Source: an uncultured Candidatus Altimarinota bacterium (GTDB taxonomy: Bacteria > Patescibacteriota > Gracilibacteria > UBA4473). From it: DNA of 11,341 bases. The DNA lies in the NCBI GenBank assembly GCA_938021445.1, contig CALIGR010000086.1:1-11341 (forward strand), in the 5' to 3' direction. A program made the translations under genes and the position numbers. The notes beneath the pieces are model-generated. The model was not told the DNA's origin. It did no database searches and saw only the letters and a program-made list of their open reading frames with translations. This document shows positions 1 through 6,384 of the stretch, in pieces (position 1 is the stretch's first letter; every line of letters starts with the position of its first letter).

Positions 1-768
1 AAGAAAATGAAAACCCCCGTTCATAAGTTGGCTTATAACCAGATCATCAAGCACGCCGTTAAGAATTCAAAAAAGATCATTACCGTTTCCCATAATACAA
101 AAAAAGATGTAATTGAGCTATTTGGTCCGGGTTCTGAAAAAATCAAAGTCATCTGGAACGGCCTCGGTGATGAGTTTGTAGCAAGCTCGGACGTTGAAAA
201 AAAATCGATAAAAACTAAATACAATCTATCAAATGATTTTTTGCTCTATACAGGCGTCTGGCGCGAGCATAAAAATATCGTTGGTTTAATTGAAGCGTTT
301 AAAAAAGTTTCAGATGATCATGACAAAGGTCTTAATTTAGTGATCACCGGAAACGCTGATCCGTTTTATCCAGAAGTAAAAGCAGCGGTTAAATCTTTTA
401 ATCTTGAATCTAAGGTTAAGTTTGTGGGGCTGGTTCCATTTGAAGACTTGGTGACACTTTATGCGGCGGCGAGTACATTTATTTTTCCAAGTTTTTATGA
501 AGGCTTTGGTTTCCCGCCACTGGAAGCGATGAGTGTTAATACACCTGTTGCAGCCTCTAATACATCTTCGATTCCAGAAGTTTGTGGTGAAGCCGCACTT
601 TACTTCGATCCATATAGAGTCGACGATATAGCCGATAAAATAAAAGAGCTCCTCTCAAGCGAATCACTGCAGGAGGAGTTGATCCAAAAAGGAGGTGCAC
701 AAGTTAAAAAGTTTAATTGGGATGCCTGTGCCAAAGAGACTTTTCAGCAATATCTAGAATTATTATAA
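1..768 (+). CDS. GT4-family glycosyltransferase, 5' end outside window
   Basis: This is the C-terminal part of a GT-B fold, GT4 (glycosyl transferases group 1) enzyme. Such enzymes move a sugar from a nucleotide-sugar to a growing glycan on the cytoplasmic side of the membrane. The frame is open to base 1 and the first ATG (base 7) is not a plausible true start: family members are about 370 residues and only about 253 are here, so roughly 110-130 N-terminal residues lie upstream. Counting from that ATG, visible signatures are the end of the acceptor domain with IITVSHNTKKDV (24-35), the donor-domain entry YTGVWREHKN (81-90), and the EX7E motif EGFGFPPLE (E165, E173) that contacts the nucleotide-sugar. 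It ends in TAA. The sugar and acceptor cannot be read from sequence. The nearby flippase and pyruvyl transferase suggest envelope polysaccharide synthesis. Family confidence is high and substrate unknown. Confidence 0.9.
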   Translation, partial: KKMKTPVHKLAYNQIIKHAVKNSKKIITVSHNTKKDVIELFGPGSEKIKVIWNGLGDEFVASSDVEKKSIKTKYNLSNDFLLYTGVWREHKNIVGLIEAFKKVSDDHDKGLNLVITGNADPFYPEVKAAVKSFNLESKVKFVGLVPFEDLVTLYAAASTFIFPSFYEGFGFPPLEAMSVNTPVAASNTSSIPEVCGEAALYFDPYRVDDIADKIKELLSSESLQEELIQKGGAQVKKFNWDACAKETFQQYLELL

Positions 769-803
769 AAATATATAGTTTGTTTTTTCTCAAGTCTTAG
801 TTC

Positions 804-831
804 TTGCCTACATTTTTAGATTTAATAACAT
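804..831 (+). promoter_or_regulatory. Possible promoter of the sortase gene
   Basis: TTGCCT (804-809), a 16-bp spacer and TAACAT (826-831) lie in the 87-bp gap before the sortase start. The -10 match is weak (TAnnnT only). No Shine-Dalgarno motif precedes the ATG at 856. The alternative is read-through from the glycosyltransferase gene. Confidence 0.3.
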
Positions 832-855
832 ATCCTGATTTGTTAATAAATTAAT

Positions 856-1662
856 ATGTCTGAGTTCGAATTTGAAAACATCAAAAAAAGAAGACCTATA
901 TGGTTACACGGTCTTTATCTAGTAGGGCTTATGTTCAGTGTCTGGGGGGGATCTCATCTACTTCTTAATCAATCAGCTTATACGCAACTAGCCACTTTCA
1001 AATATGACAAACTTAAAGCTTCGCTTTTAGAACCAGAGGTAGAGGTTGTAGAAGTATTGGAAAACACAGAGGTTATAAAAGAAGTAGCGGTTCGGCCAAA
1101 AGCAACAGCTAAACTTGAAAAAGTAGAACCAAAGCGAGTTTCTCACTTTAGAAATAAAGACTTAAAGCCTAAAAACCAACTGAAAAAAATGTTTTCAGAG
1201 ATGAGCGTTTATCCTTCAGACAATAGAGTCGTGGTGCCGTCTATTGGAAAAAATGTACCTCTAGTCGAGGTGCCAAATCACCAAAATTGGAATCAGTTAG
1301 AAAATTTCATTCAGGATGGCCTCAGAGATGGAGTGGTAGTGCACCCGGTTTCTCATAGCCCTGGGAGTTTTGGAAACTTCTTTGTGACCGGTCATTCCTC
1401 TTACTACGCGTGGGATAATGGACGGTTTAAAGATGTATTCGCTCTCTTGCATGAAGTTGAGCTTGGTCAAATCGTAGAAGTTTACTGGGAAGGTAAAAAA
1501 TACAGCTACAAGATTAATGAAATTGAAGTGGTGTCTCCAACTAAAGTAGAAGTCCTAGATCAACCATCAGACAAGTCAGTCCTAACGCTTATGACGTGTA
1601 CACCGGTAGGAACGAACAAAAACCGACTCATCTTAGTTGGCGATCTAATTGATATTGAATAG
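856..1662 (+). CDS. Membrane-anchored sortase (class D/E-like transpeptidase)
   Basis: A 268-residue sortase, a cysteine transpeptidase that cleaves a C-terminal sorting motif on secreted proteins and joins them to an amine on the cell surface. A short basic cytosolic N-terminus (KKRRP, 10-14) is followed by one membrane segment at about 15-38, giving type II topology with the catalytic domain outside. A variable, charged linker (55-120) rich in Val/Glu/Lys precedes the beta-barrel domain (about 125-268). The catalytic triad is visible: His180 in TGHSSYYAW, Cys248 in TLMTC, and Arg257 in NRLIL. The order and spacing fit class D/E-like enzymes and not the housekeeping SrtA class. The ATG at 856 places the membrane anchor correctly; no Shine-Dalgarno motif is seen. 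The gene is convergent with the next one, with only 2 bp between their stops. No protein in the window carries an LPxTG-like C-terminus, so its substrate is elsewhere. Confidence 0.93.
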   Translation: MSEFEFENIKKRRPIWLHGLYLVGLMFSVWGGSHLLLNQSAYTQLATFKYDKLKASLLEPEVEVVEVLENTEVIKEVAVRPKATAKLEKVEPKRVSHFRNKDLKPKNQLKKMFSEMSVYPSDNRVVVPSIGKNVPLVEVPNHQNWNQLENFIQDGLRDGVVVHPVSHSPGSFGNFFVTGHSSYYAWDNGRFKDVFALLHEVELGQIVEVYWEGKKYSYKINEIEVVSPTKVEVLDQPSDKSVLTLMTCTPVGTNKNRLILVGDLIDIE

Positions 1663-1664
1663 AT

Positions 1665-2219
1665 CTAAAATTCTCCAGCCTTAATGGTGAGCAAGGCTTG
1701 CCCGAGGTTGGGGAACCTCTTCCAACATCGGATCTCACCTTCTTGATACAAAAATCCCGCAAGCCATTTTCCATCTAGGTCTTCCACAAAATAAAAATCT
1801 TCAGTGAGTAGGACCGACGCCGGATCAAAATCTATAAAGTCTTCGGCTTCTTCATCTTCTAAGAAACTGGTCTTGAAGTTTTTTATTTCCAAAAAATCAA
1901 AGTGAGGATGGCCGAGAGTCGTTTCGATTTGATTGCTCAGCGTTTCATCAATGTTCCTATCAAGTGTTTCGCCAGCCATCATTGGGAGATGTTGCTGCGC
2001 TAAGGTTTGGGCCGCAGGAAGACTTTCAACCACAAAAGGCCCGGCTATATTTTCCCAGACAGGAGCCCCATCATCTTCTTTTTCAGAAGGGGCGTCTTCA
2101 CACCATTTGTATAAGTGCACTCGAAACTGGGTGCTGGCGTCTTTAAAGACACAAGCTTTATAGTTTTGGTTGTGTGAGTAGTACTGCTGTACGGGAGCCT
2201 GTCCTTCTTCTTCGGTCAT
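1665..2219 (-). CDS. Unknown acidic protein, third gene of the toxin-antitoxin unit
   Basis: I do not recognise this 184-residue protein. It is strongly acidic (for example EDEEAEDFIDFD, 121-132), has no membrane segment or signal peptide, and is probably cytosolic. Two stretches look alike: residues 20-78 and 140-184 each have a beta-rich run of aromatic residues, a central Trp, then an Ala/Leu-rich helix (PAAQTLAQQ at 68-76; LGQALLTI at 172-179). This suggests an internal duplication of a beta-beta-alpha unit. Its ATG lies 3 nt after the toxin stop with no Shine-Dalgarno motif and no room for a promoter, so it is almost certainly co-transcribed with the toxin and antitoxin. The acidic character could suit binding a basic partner such as the toxin, but that is inference from position and charge only. 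It is a real gene by its length, its operon position and its convergent fit with the sortase gene. Confidence 0.7.
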   Translation of the reverse strand: MTEEEGQAPVQQYYSHNQNYKACVFKDASTQFRVHLYKWCEDAPSEKEDDGAPVWENIAGPFVVESLPAAQTLAQQHLPMMAGETLDRNIDETLSNQIETTLGHPHFDFLEIKNFKTSFLEDEEAEDFIDFDPASVLLTEDFYFVEDLDGKWLAGFLYQEGEIRCWKRFPNLGQALLTIKAGEF

Positions 2220-2222
2220 AAT

Positions 2223-2498
2223 TTAGTATTTTCTAAAAAGTTCAGAGTGAGAACCGGTTCTAACGAGCCATAAGTTCGAGGTGTCAAATTTATAGATTAG
2301 AAGCCAGTCTGGTTTTATATGACATTCCCAAAATTGAGAATATTCCCCACTAAGTTTATGTGGTTTGTAGGATTTATCTAATGTTTGGTTTTGAGTTAGT
2401 TGATCAACAATAGCTTCAAAGTCTTCGTAGAGGCGTCCCTGGCTTAGGACTTTTTTTAGATCTTTTTTAAAACGCTTCGTAAAATGTACTTGTTTCAT
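2223..2498 (-). CDS. yafQ: YafQ-family type II toxin (ribosome-dependent mRNA interferase)
   Basis: A 91-residue RelE-superfamily toxin closest to YafQ. YafQ cleaves mRNA in the ribosomal A site and is held inactive by DinJ. The family signature HIKPDWLLIYK is at 60-70. The residues known to matter in E. coli YafQ (His50, His63, Asp67, Trp68, His87, Phe91) have counterparts with identical spacing: His47, His60, Asp64, Trp65, His84 and Phe88. The toxin is therefore predicted to be active, not decayed. Length matches the family (92 in E. coli). The gene follows the antitoxin by 7 bp and precedes the unknown acidic gene by 3 bp, forming one transcription unit. No Shine-Dalgarno motif precedes the ATG, so translation may be coupled to the antitoxin. 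Confidence 0.93.
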   Translation of the reverse strand: MKQVHFTKRFKKDLKKVLSQGRLYEDFEAIVDQLTQNQTLDKSYKPHKLSGEYSQFWECHIKPDWLLIYKFDTSNLWLVRTGSHSELFRKY

Positions 2499-2505
2499 TA
2501 GTAAT

Positions 2506-2769
2506 TTAGTCGAGTAAATTTTTTCTTAACTCGTCTAGATTATTTACACTGGTGATGTCTTGCTTTTTCTTAACTGATTCGATAGCCTCAAGGGTCTCCT
2601 GATTTGGTATTTTTACGTCAAAAGGAAGTCCACGGCTCCAGATGATTTGCTTATAAAGGAGTGAAACCGCATCGGTGGCGGTAAGCCCAAGTTGCTTTAA
2701 AATACCTTCGGCCTCTTGTTTAAGATCCGGAGTCATTCTGGCATGAACGGTGGCAGATTTAGTACTCAT
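2506..2769 (-). CDS. dinJ: DinJ/RelB-family antitoxin
   Basis: An 87-residue antitoxin of the ribbon-helix-helix RelB/DinJ family. Residues 5-13 form the DNA-binding strand (SATVHARMT), followed by helices through PDLKQEAEGILKQLGL and TATDAVSLLYKQI. The C-terminal half contains the DinJ hallmark GLPFDVKIPNQETLEAI (47-63), which embraces the toxin. I start it at the ATG at 2769. An upstream in-frame TTG at 2787 would add six residues not expected in the family and would sit upstream of the likely -10 box. DinJ-type proteins repress their own promoter, and a matching inverted repeat sits in the promoter here. It is the first gene of the three-gene unit. Confidence 0.92.
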   Translation of the reverse strand: MSTKSATVHARMTPDLKQEAEGILKQLGLTATDAVSLLYKQIIWSRGLPFDVKIPNQETLEAIESVKKKQDITSVNNLDELRKNLLD

Positions 2770-2775
2770 AAAATA

Positions 2776-2805
2776 ATTGTAGTGCAAAGGTGCTACATTT
2801 GTAAA
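2776..2805 (-). promoter_or_regulatory. Promoter of the toxin-antitoxin unit, leaderless
   Basis: On the minus strand, TTTACA (2800-2805) is followed after 18 bp by TACAAT (2776-2781). Only six bases separate the -10 box from the ATG at 2769, so transcription should start on or within a base of the initiation codon, giving a leaderless mRNA. The spacer contains an inverted repeat. Confidence 0.7.
2778..2797. promoter_or_regulatory. Candidate antitoxin operator
   Basis: A 20-bp inverted repeat, TGTAG-N10-CTACA, with AA/TT extending the arms beyond one mismatched pair. It fills the spacer and touches the -10 box of the toxin-antitoxin promoter. The placement suits autorepression by a ribbon-helix-helix antitoxin, but the half-sites are short and binding is inferred. 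Confidence 0.5.
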
Positions 2806-2813
2806 GTTTTTAT

Positions 2814-2844
2814 AAAAAAAATACCTGAAGTCAGAAGACTTAAG
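2814..2844 (-). terminator. Rho-independent terminator after the tRNA-Val region
   Basis: On the minus strand an 8-bp stem with one internal mismatch (CTTAAGTC / GACTTCAG around a TTCT loop, 2825-2844) is followed by GTA and eight T (2814-2821). It lies just after the tRNA 3'-end remnant and just before the toxin-antitoxin promoter, so it should end the tRNA-Val transcript and insulate the next unit. Confidence 0.7.
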
Positions 2845-2853
2845 ATATTCTTT

Positions 2854-2954
2854 TGGTGAGCGATGAGGGATACTCTTACATTCTCACTCGCTACGCGAGT
2901 TCCGAGGTCAAGCTTCGTAATATTCACTTCGTTCATTTACTCAGTCGAACCCGC
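2854..2954 (-). pseudogene. tRNA-Val 3'-half remnant split in the T loop
   Basis: Two pieces of the intact tRNA-Val recur here in order. Bases 2854-2871 repeat 3023-3040 exactly (18 bp: CCA, discriminator, acceptor 3' strand and the 3' side of the T arm). Bases 2945-2954 repeat 3041-3050 exactly (10 bp: the rest of the T arm and loop). In the intact gene these are contiguous. Here 73 bp (2872-2944) separate them, entering between T-loop A58 and base 59. The copy keeps both sides of the C-U mismatch seen in the T stem of the intact gene, so it descends from the same tRNA. No anticodon, D arm or 5' acceptor strand is seen, so it is not functional as a tRNA. It is either a decayed tandem copy or a scar left by an integrating element. 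Confidence 0.7.
2886..2900. repeat. Perfect hairpin inside the T-loop insert
   Basis: ACTCGC-TAC-GCGAGT forms a 6-bp perfect stem with a 3-nt loop near one end of the 73-bp insert. The rest of the insert has ACTTCGTTC-like runs of the kind found in dispersed palindromic repeats, which suggests a small mobile repeat unit. Confidence 0.5.
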
Positions 2955-2982
2955 TTTTCGTTTTCAAATCCAAGCCCCAAAA

Positions 2983-3009
2983 GAAAAAACGTTCAAGACC
3001 TAAAGGTCT
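2983..3009 (-). terminator. Weak terminator-like hairpin after tRNA-Val
   Basis: AGACCT and AGGTCT (2996-3009) pair across AA, and a run of six T on the minus strand lies 7 nt further on (2983-2988). The gap between stem and T run makes it a poor terminator. It may instead mark the 3' end processed from the tRNA precursor. Confidence 0.3.
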
Positions 3010-3022
3010 AAAACATTTTTTC

Positions 3023-3099
3023 TGGTGAGCGATGAGGGATTCGAACCCGCGACCTCCTGGGTGTAAACCAGATGCTCTAGCCAACTGAGCTAATCGCTC
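3023..3099 (-). tRNA. tRNA-Val(UAC)
   Basis: The minus strand folds as a standard cloverleaf. The acceptor stem GAGCGAT pairs fully with ATCGCTC. The D arm starts GCTCAGTTGG, the anticodon stem is CTGG/CCAG around the loop TTTACAC (anticodon TAC, reading GUA and other Val codons), and the T loop is TTCGAAT. The T stem has one mismatch (C50-U64). The discriminator A and CCA are encoded. Part of its 3' end is repeated downstream at 2854-2954. Confidence 0.96.
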
Positions 3100-3136
3100 T
3101 CACACTTGAGTTTGTGCTCGAATGAGCGAGGGACAA

Positions 3137-3142
3137 TTTATA
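3137..3142 (-). promoter_or_regulatory. Possible -10 box for tRNA-Val
   Basis: TATAAA preceded by TG on the minus strand, 37 bp upstream of the tRNA 5' end. No clear -35 box is present in the AT-rich stretch before it. A small GCTC-GAAT-GAGC hairpin (3116-3127) lies in the expected leader. The region also follows the flippase stop at 3169. Confidence 0.4.
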
Positions 3143-3168
3143 CAAAAAATTTTGTTATTCAAATTTTT

Positions 3169-4614
3169 TTACAAAAACCTTTTTCTAAGCATCCCAAAAG
3201 TTCCCAAATAGACTAGCGGGGCTAAGATCGCCGCTAGGAGTAAGTTGTCGCCAAGAGGGGAGTAGAGGTAGAGTAAAAGCAGGGCTAAGTTGAGGCCGAA
3301 GATGATGGTGATATTGAGCGGATTAAACTTGTAGTTGTAAAACCGGGCCACTTCTCGAGTGAGCAGGGCGAAGACGACGAGCTCACAAATGATCGTTGAA
3401 ATGGCCGCTCCTTGTATACCAATCTTTGGAAGTAAGATGAGGTTTAGTATTACATTGGTGAGAAGGGCGAGGCCGTTGACGATGAGTAAGTAGTTTTGTC
3501 GTGATTTGTTGACCAAGGTGATGGTGAAGAGCTGATTAAAGAAAGCAAATAACACCGTAATGATGAGGTATTGAATCACCGAATCTGAACCAAAAAAGCC
3601 AGGACCAGATAAGTAGTTTTCACTTTTATCAGTGAGAAGATCAATGAGCGCCGGCGCAAACCAAAAAGTCGCAATAATGACCGGGATAGAAACGATGAGT
3701 AGCTTCTCTAAACCCCAGTTGAGCGTTTTTTCATGGGTTTCATGCGAATCATTATTGGTGATCTTAGGGGTAATTGCCTGAGCGAAGAAGACCCCTAAAA
3801 TGAGAAAACTTTCGAGTATCCTGGCCGCGACGCCATAAATCCCGGTCGGTTCTTCCCCAAGAATGATTGAGATTAAGATTAGATCTATTCTGAGATAGAG
3901 CGTCTGGAGGATAAGTGCTAAACCAAAAGGGAGTGAGACCTTGAGCGTCTTAATCCAGTATTTCCGATCGAAATTGAGCGTGAGAGGGAGCTCTCTTTTA
4001 GCCGCAAAGAAGACAAAAACGGTAAAGATAAAGTTAGAAAAAACACCCGCCCAGAGAAACATAAAAAAAAGCTCAGCCGGGTCCGTGCTAGCAAAGATAA
4101 ACTGCCGTGAGAGCAAAAAGACGAGTAAGGCGAGTATGATCTTTCCTAAGACCAAACTCATAGAAAACCAATGAATTTTCATCCGCGTTTGCAAGATTGA
4201 GCTCATCGTGCCCGCAACGATGGTAAGCGCCATAGAAAGACCGGTAATCCAGACCCCCGCTTTGACGAGTGGGCTGTAAGTAGGCACGAGCTGCGCACTT
4301 AATCCGGCAATGATCGTGACAATGCAAATCAGACCTAATCTCATGAGAAAGATATTCCCAAAAATTTCTTGCTGTTTTTCCGGGTTTTTGGACATGTCTT
4401 TGACCGCAATCGTAAAAAGCCCAGCATCCGCAATGATCCCAAAAAAGGCTAAAAACTCATAAGCCGTGACGTAGTTTCCATAAAAGCCCGGACCAAAGCC
4501 AGAGACAATCTTAACGACGGTGAAACTCGCTAAAACAGTAAAGACTTTCCCAAGAAACTGACTTCCAGCGTTAAACAGGACTTTTTGATTGGTGGCTTTG
4601 GGAGTTTCTTTCAT
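3169..4614 (-). CDS. Wzx-like polysaccharide/lipid-linked oligosaccharide flippase
   Basis: A 481-residue integral membrane protein of the MOP superfamily, polysaccharide-transport (Wzx/RfbX-like) branch. It should flip lipid-linked glycan units from the inner to the outer face of the cytoplasmic membrane. I count about 12-14 hydrophobic segments, spread from about residue 20 to 475. Family-type features are the N-terminal GSQFLGKVFTVLASFTVVKIV (17-37), the middle RIDLILISIILGEEPTGIYGVAARILE (242-268), and NVILNLILLPKIGIQGAAIST (387-407), a typical Asn/Pro/Gly-Ala helix pair near the end. Length is normal and the gene looks intact. It has its own promoter and is divergent from the pyruvyl transferase gene; both could act on the same surface glycan. 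A MurJ role is less likely given the PST-like layout, but substrate cannot be read from sequence. Confidence 0.88.
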   Translation of the reverse strand: MKETPKATNQKVLFNAGSQFLGKVFTVLASFTVVKIVSGFGPGFYGNYVTAYEFLAFFGIIADAGLFTIAVKDMSKNPEKQQEIFGNIFLMRLGLICIVTIIAGLSAQLVPTYSPLVKAGVWITGLSMALTIVAGTMSSILQTRMKIHWFSMSLVLGKIILALLVFLLSRQFIFASTDPAELFFMFLWAGVFSNFIFTVFVFFAAKRELPLTLNFDRKYWIKTLKVSLPFGLALILQTLYLRIDLILISIILGEEPTGIYGVAARILESFLILGVFFAQAITPKITNNDSHETHEKTLNWGLEKLLIVSIPVIIATFWFAPALIDLLTDKSENYLSGPGFFGSDSVIQYLIITVLFAFFNQLFTITLVNKSRQNYLLIVNGLALLTNVILNLILLPKIGIQGAAISTIICELVVFALLTREVARFYNYKFNPLNITIIFGLNLALLLLYLYSPLGDNLLLAAILAPLVYLGTFGMLRKRFL

Positions 4615-4627
4615 GGTAGTCTGGAAT

Positions 4628-4655
4628 AATATATCTAAATAAAAATCACTGTCAC
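4628..4655 (-). promoter_or_regulatory. Promoter of the flippase gene
   Basis: On the minus strand, GTGACA (4650-4655), a 16-bp spacer and TATATT (4628-4633). The start ATG is 13 nt beyond the -10 box, so the leader would be only about 6 nt, with no Shine-Dalgarno motif. The -35 box abuts the palindrome at 4654-4672. Confidence 0.55.
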
Positions 4656-4672
4656 TCCGGCTTGTCCGGAGT
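4654..4672. repeat. Palindrome between divergent genes
   Basis: ACTCCGG-CTTGT-CCGGAGT, a perfect 7-bp stem with a 5-nt loop. It has no T run on either side, so it is not a terminator. It overlaps the flippase -35 box and the possible -35 box of the pyruvyl transferase gene. It could be a shared operator or one copy of a dispersed palindromic repeat. Confidence 0.6.
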
Positions 4673-4690
4673 CAGGCAAGTCGTTAGTGT
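4662..4690 (+). promoter_or_regulatory. Possible promoter of the pyruvyl transferase gene
   Basis: TTGTCC (4662-4667), 17 bp, TAGTGT (4685-4690). The -35 box lies in the right part of the palindrome. The ATG follows the -10 box by only 9 nt, so a near-leaderless mRNA would result. The -10 match is weak. Confidence 0.3.
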
Positions 4691-4699
4691 GTCGAGTGA

Positions 4700-5599
4700 A
4701 TGAAACTAATTGTTGGAAATTTTGGAGGTGGAAACTGGGGAGATGAGTTAATTCTGTCTTTTGCACTGGAGGTGTACTCAGTCAAGAATGACTTACTGGT
4801 GATGACGGTTGATCCAGTACTTTCACAAACTTTTTGTGAAAAAGAATTTCAGACGATTCCATTTCCACCATCGGGAATCAAAAGTTTGTTAATCTTTGTT
4901 TTTGATAAAAAATACCGGTCTGAATTTGAAGAACACAAGTTAACCGTAGATGAGATTATTTTCCCAGGAGGCGGACTTTTTGCGATTCGCCTTTGGGCGG
5001 TGATCGTTTGGGCGATGAATATTTGGTTTTTAAAAAAACTGTACCCCAACGCCAAAATAAAGATGCATCATCAAGGGGTGGATAAAAATATGAGTGGTCT
5101 TGGAAAAAAATTAACCAAGTGGTCTTTTGCTCAAGCCTCAGAAATCTCAGCACGAGATCAAGCCAGTCTGGAAGCGCTGGAGGGCTTAAGTGTCTCTCAA
5201 GTTAAGCTAGATGAAGATATTGTTTTAAAATCACTCAAAAACTTCAAGCATCATGAGGTTAAGAAGAATAAAACCGTGTTGTTAAATGCACTTTCTGAAA
5301 TTGATGATGATTGTTTAAAAAAACTAAAAACCAAGTTTATAGACTGTGAGATTTTATATCTGCCGATGCAACCATCTGATAAAGAATTTAGACCAGAAGC
5401 AGTTAAGTTAGTTGAGCCAAAAACAAGAACTGAATTATTTAATTTGTTTCAGCAAGCACAGTTTGGAGTGGGGGAGCGACTCCACTTCTTAATCCCTGGG
5501 CAAAAATTCATTGGGAGTAAAAATTGTTTCAGTCTAAAAAAACCCTATTCGGAAAAAGTGGTAAGTTTTTGTGCGAAGTTTGGGATTAAATTTTTTTAG
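4700..5599 (+). CDS. Polysaccharide pyruvyl transferase family protein (CsaB-like)
   Basis: A 299-residue protein of the polysaccharide pyruvyl transferase family, which uses phosphoenolpyruvate to put ketal-linked pyruvate on envelope glycans. In Gram-positives the CsaB branch makes the ligand for S-layer SLH domains. Family marks are visible in order: the N-terminal GNFGGGNWGDE (6-16), PGGG (89-92) closing the first Rossmann-like domain, HHQGVDKNMSG (123-133), SARDQASLEAL (150-160, the family's RD-x-x-S-x-x-x-L motif), and GERLHFLI (258-265, the family's RLH motif). Hydrophobic residues 97-111 look like a buried or membrane-facing helix. The C-terminal RLH segment is followed by only about 35 residues, slightly short. 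It is convergent with the methyltransferase gene, overlapping it by 4 bp. Which glycan is modified is unknown. Confidence 0.87.
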   Translation: MKLIVGNFGGGNWGDELILSFALEVYSVKNDLLVMTVDPVLSQTFCEKEFQTIPFPPSGIKSLLIFVFDKKYRSEFEEHKLTVDEIIFPGGGLFAIRLWAVIVWAMNIWFLKKLYPNAKIKMHHQGVDKNMSGLGKKLTKWSFAQASEISARDQASLEALEGLSVSQVKLDEDIVLKSLKNFKHHEVKKNKTVLLNALSEIDDDCLKKLKTKFIDCEILYLPMQPSDKEFRPEAVKLVEPKTRTELFNLFQQAQFGVGERLHFLIPGQKFIGSKNCFSLKKPYSEKVVSFCAKFGIKFF

Positions 5600-6384
5600 G
5601 CCGACTGGTTCTGCCGCCTCCACTCAAAGCACACAACCGTGGTGGCCATCGCGACATTGAGGCTCTCAGTGTCATTGTGCATAGGGATGATGATCTTGTG
5701 CGTGAGCGCTTCTTCAATGTTTTTACTTAAGCCTTGTCCTTCATTTCCAAAAACAAATCCTGTTTTTTCACTAAACGTTAGGTCATAGAGGCTTTTTTCA
5801 GCTTGAAGTGAAGTGCCGTAAATTTTTCCACCTTGATCTTCAAAGTTCTTAATCACTGCTCCCAAATCTTGGTCTTGGTAGATATTGAGTCTAAATTGAG
5901 CGCCCATTCCAGATCTTAAACACTTAGGGCTATAGGGATCAGTACAGTCAGCACTGAGAAAGATATCTTCAAAGCCAGCAGCCGAGGCCGTTCGGATGAT
6001 AGTTCCAAGGTTTCCCGGGTCTTGTATGCTTTCTAAAACTAAAATATTTTTGAGCGCTTCATACTCAGCTTCTTTTTTTTGGGGCAGAGGGACGAGACTG
6101 ACAATGCCCGCAGGAGTTTTAGCCGGACTGATGAAATTCATCACATGTGTCTCGACACAATGCCGCTTTATACGATCGAGTTTTAGTTTTTGAAAATCAG
6201 GTGTGTTTTCTGCATTTTTTGTATAAAAAATTTGCACATCACGATCATCGAATTGTGTTAAGTACTCTTCCAGTAAGTGAAAACCGTCCAAGAGCATTAC
6301 TTTATCTTTATTTCTGGCTCGTGCATTTTCAGTATATTTCTTGAGCTGTTTTACGCTTGGATTTTGAGTGCTCGATATTTTCAT
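5596..6384 (-). CDS. TrmH/SpoU-family RNA 2'-O-methyltransferase
   Basis: A 262-residue SPOUT-class enzyme that moves a methyl group from S-adenosylmethionine to a ribose 2'-OH in rRNA or tRNA. The N-terminal 100 residues match the substrate-binding domain of RlmB/TrmH-type proteins (STQNPSVKQLKKY at 5-17, LLDGFHLLEEYL at 31-42). The catalytic knot has the three SpoU motifs: motif 1 QDPGNLGTIIRTASAAGF (121-138; Asn125, Arg131), motif 2 FVFGNEGQGLS (210-220; Glu215) and motif 3 IPMHNDTESLNVAMA (233-247; Ser241, Asn243). All key residues are present. I choose the ATG at 6384 because the protein then begins at the usual MKISSxxNPxVK edge. A longer frame from 6561 would run through the carB start. 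The target nucleotide cannot be told from sequence. It shares a 49-bp divergent region with carB. Confidence 0.93.
   Translation of the reverse strand: MKISSTQNPSVKQLKKYTENARARNKDKVMLLDGFHLLEEYLTQFDDRDVQIFYTKNAENTPDFQKLKLDRIKRHCVETHVMNFISPAKTPAGIVSLVPLPQKKEAEYEALKNILVLESIQDPGNLGTIIRTASAAGFEDIFLSADCTDPYSPKCLRSGMGAQFRLNIYQDQDLGAVIKNFEDQGGKIYGTSLQAEKSLYDLTFSEKTGFVFGNEGQGLSKNIEEALTHKIIIPMHNDTESLNVAMATTVVCFEWRRQNQSA

Noticed and set aside
7..9. ATG at 7 as the true start of the glycosyltransferase
   Set aside because: The frame is open to base 1 and the acceptor-domain N-terminus is missing, so the gene begins outside the window.
2770..2787. Upstream TTG start for the antitoxin
   Set aside because: It lies within the promoter spacer, upstream of the likely transcription start, and adds residues not seen in DinJ-type proteins.
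2778..2954. CRISPR array suggested by short repeats near tRNA-Val
   Set aside because: Only two copies occur and they are pieces of tRNA; there are no regular spacers.
2955..3000. An anticodon arm for the tRNA-Val remnant (TTTGAAA on the minus strand)
   Set aside because: The flanking bases do not pair as an anticodon stem, and spacing to the T arm does not match the intact tRNA.
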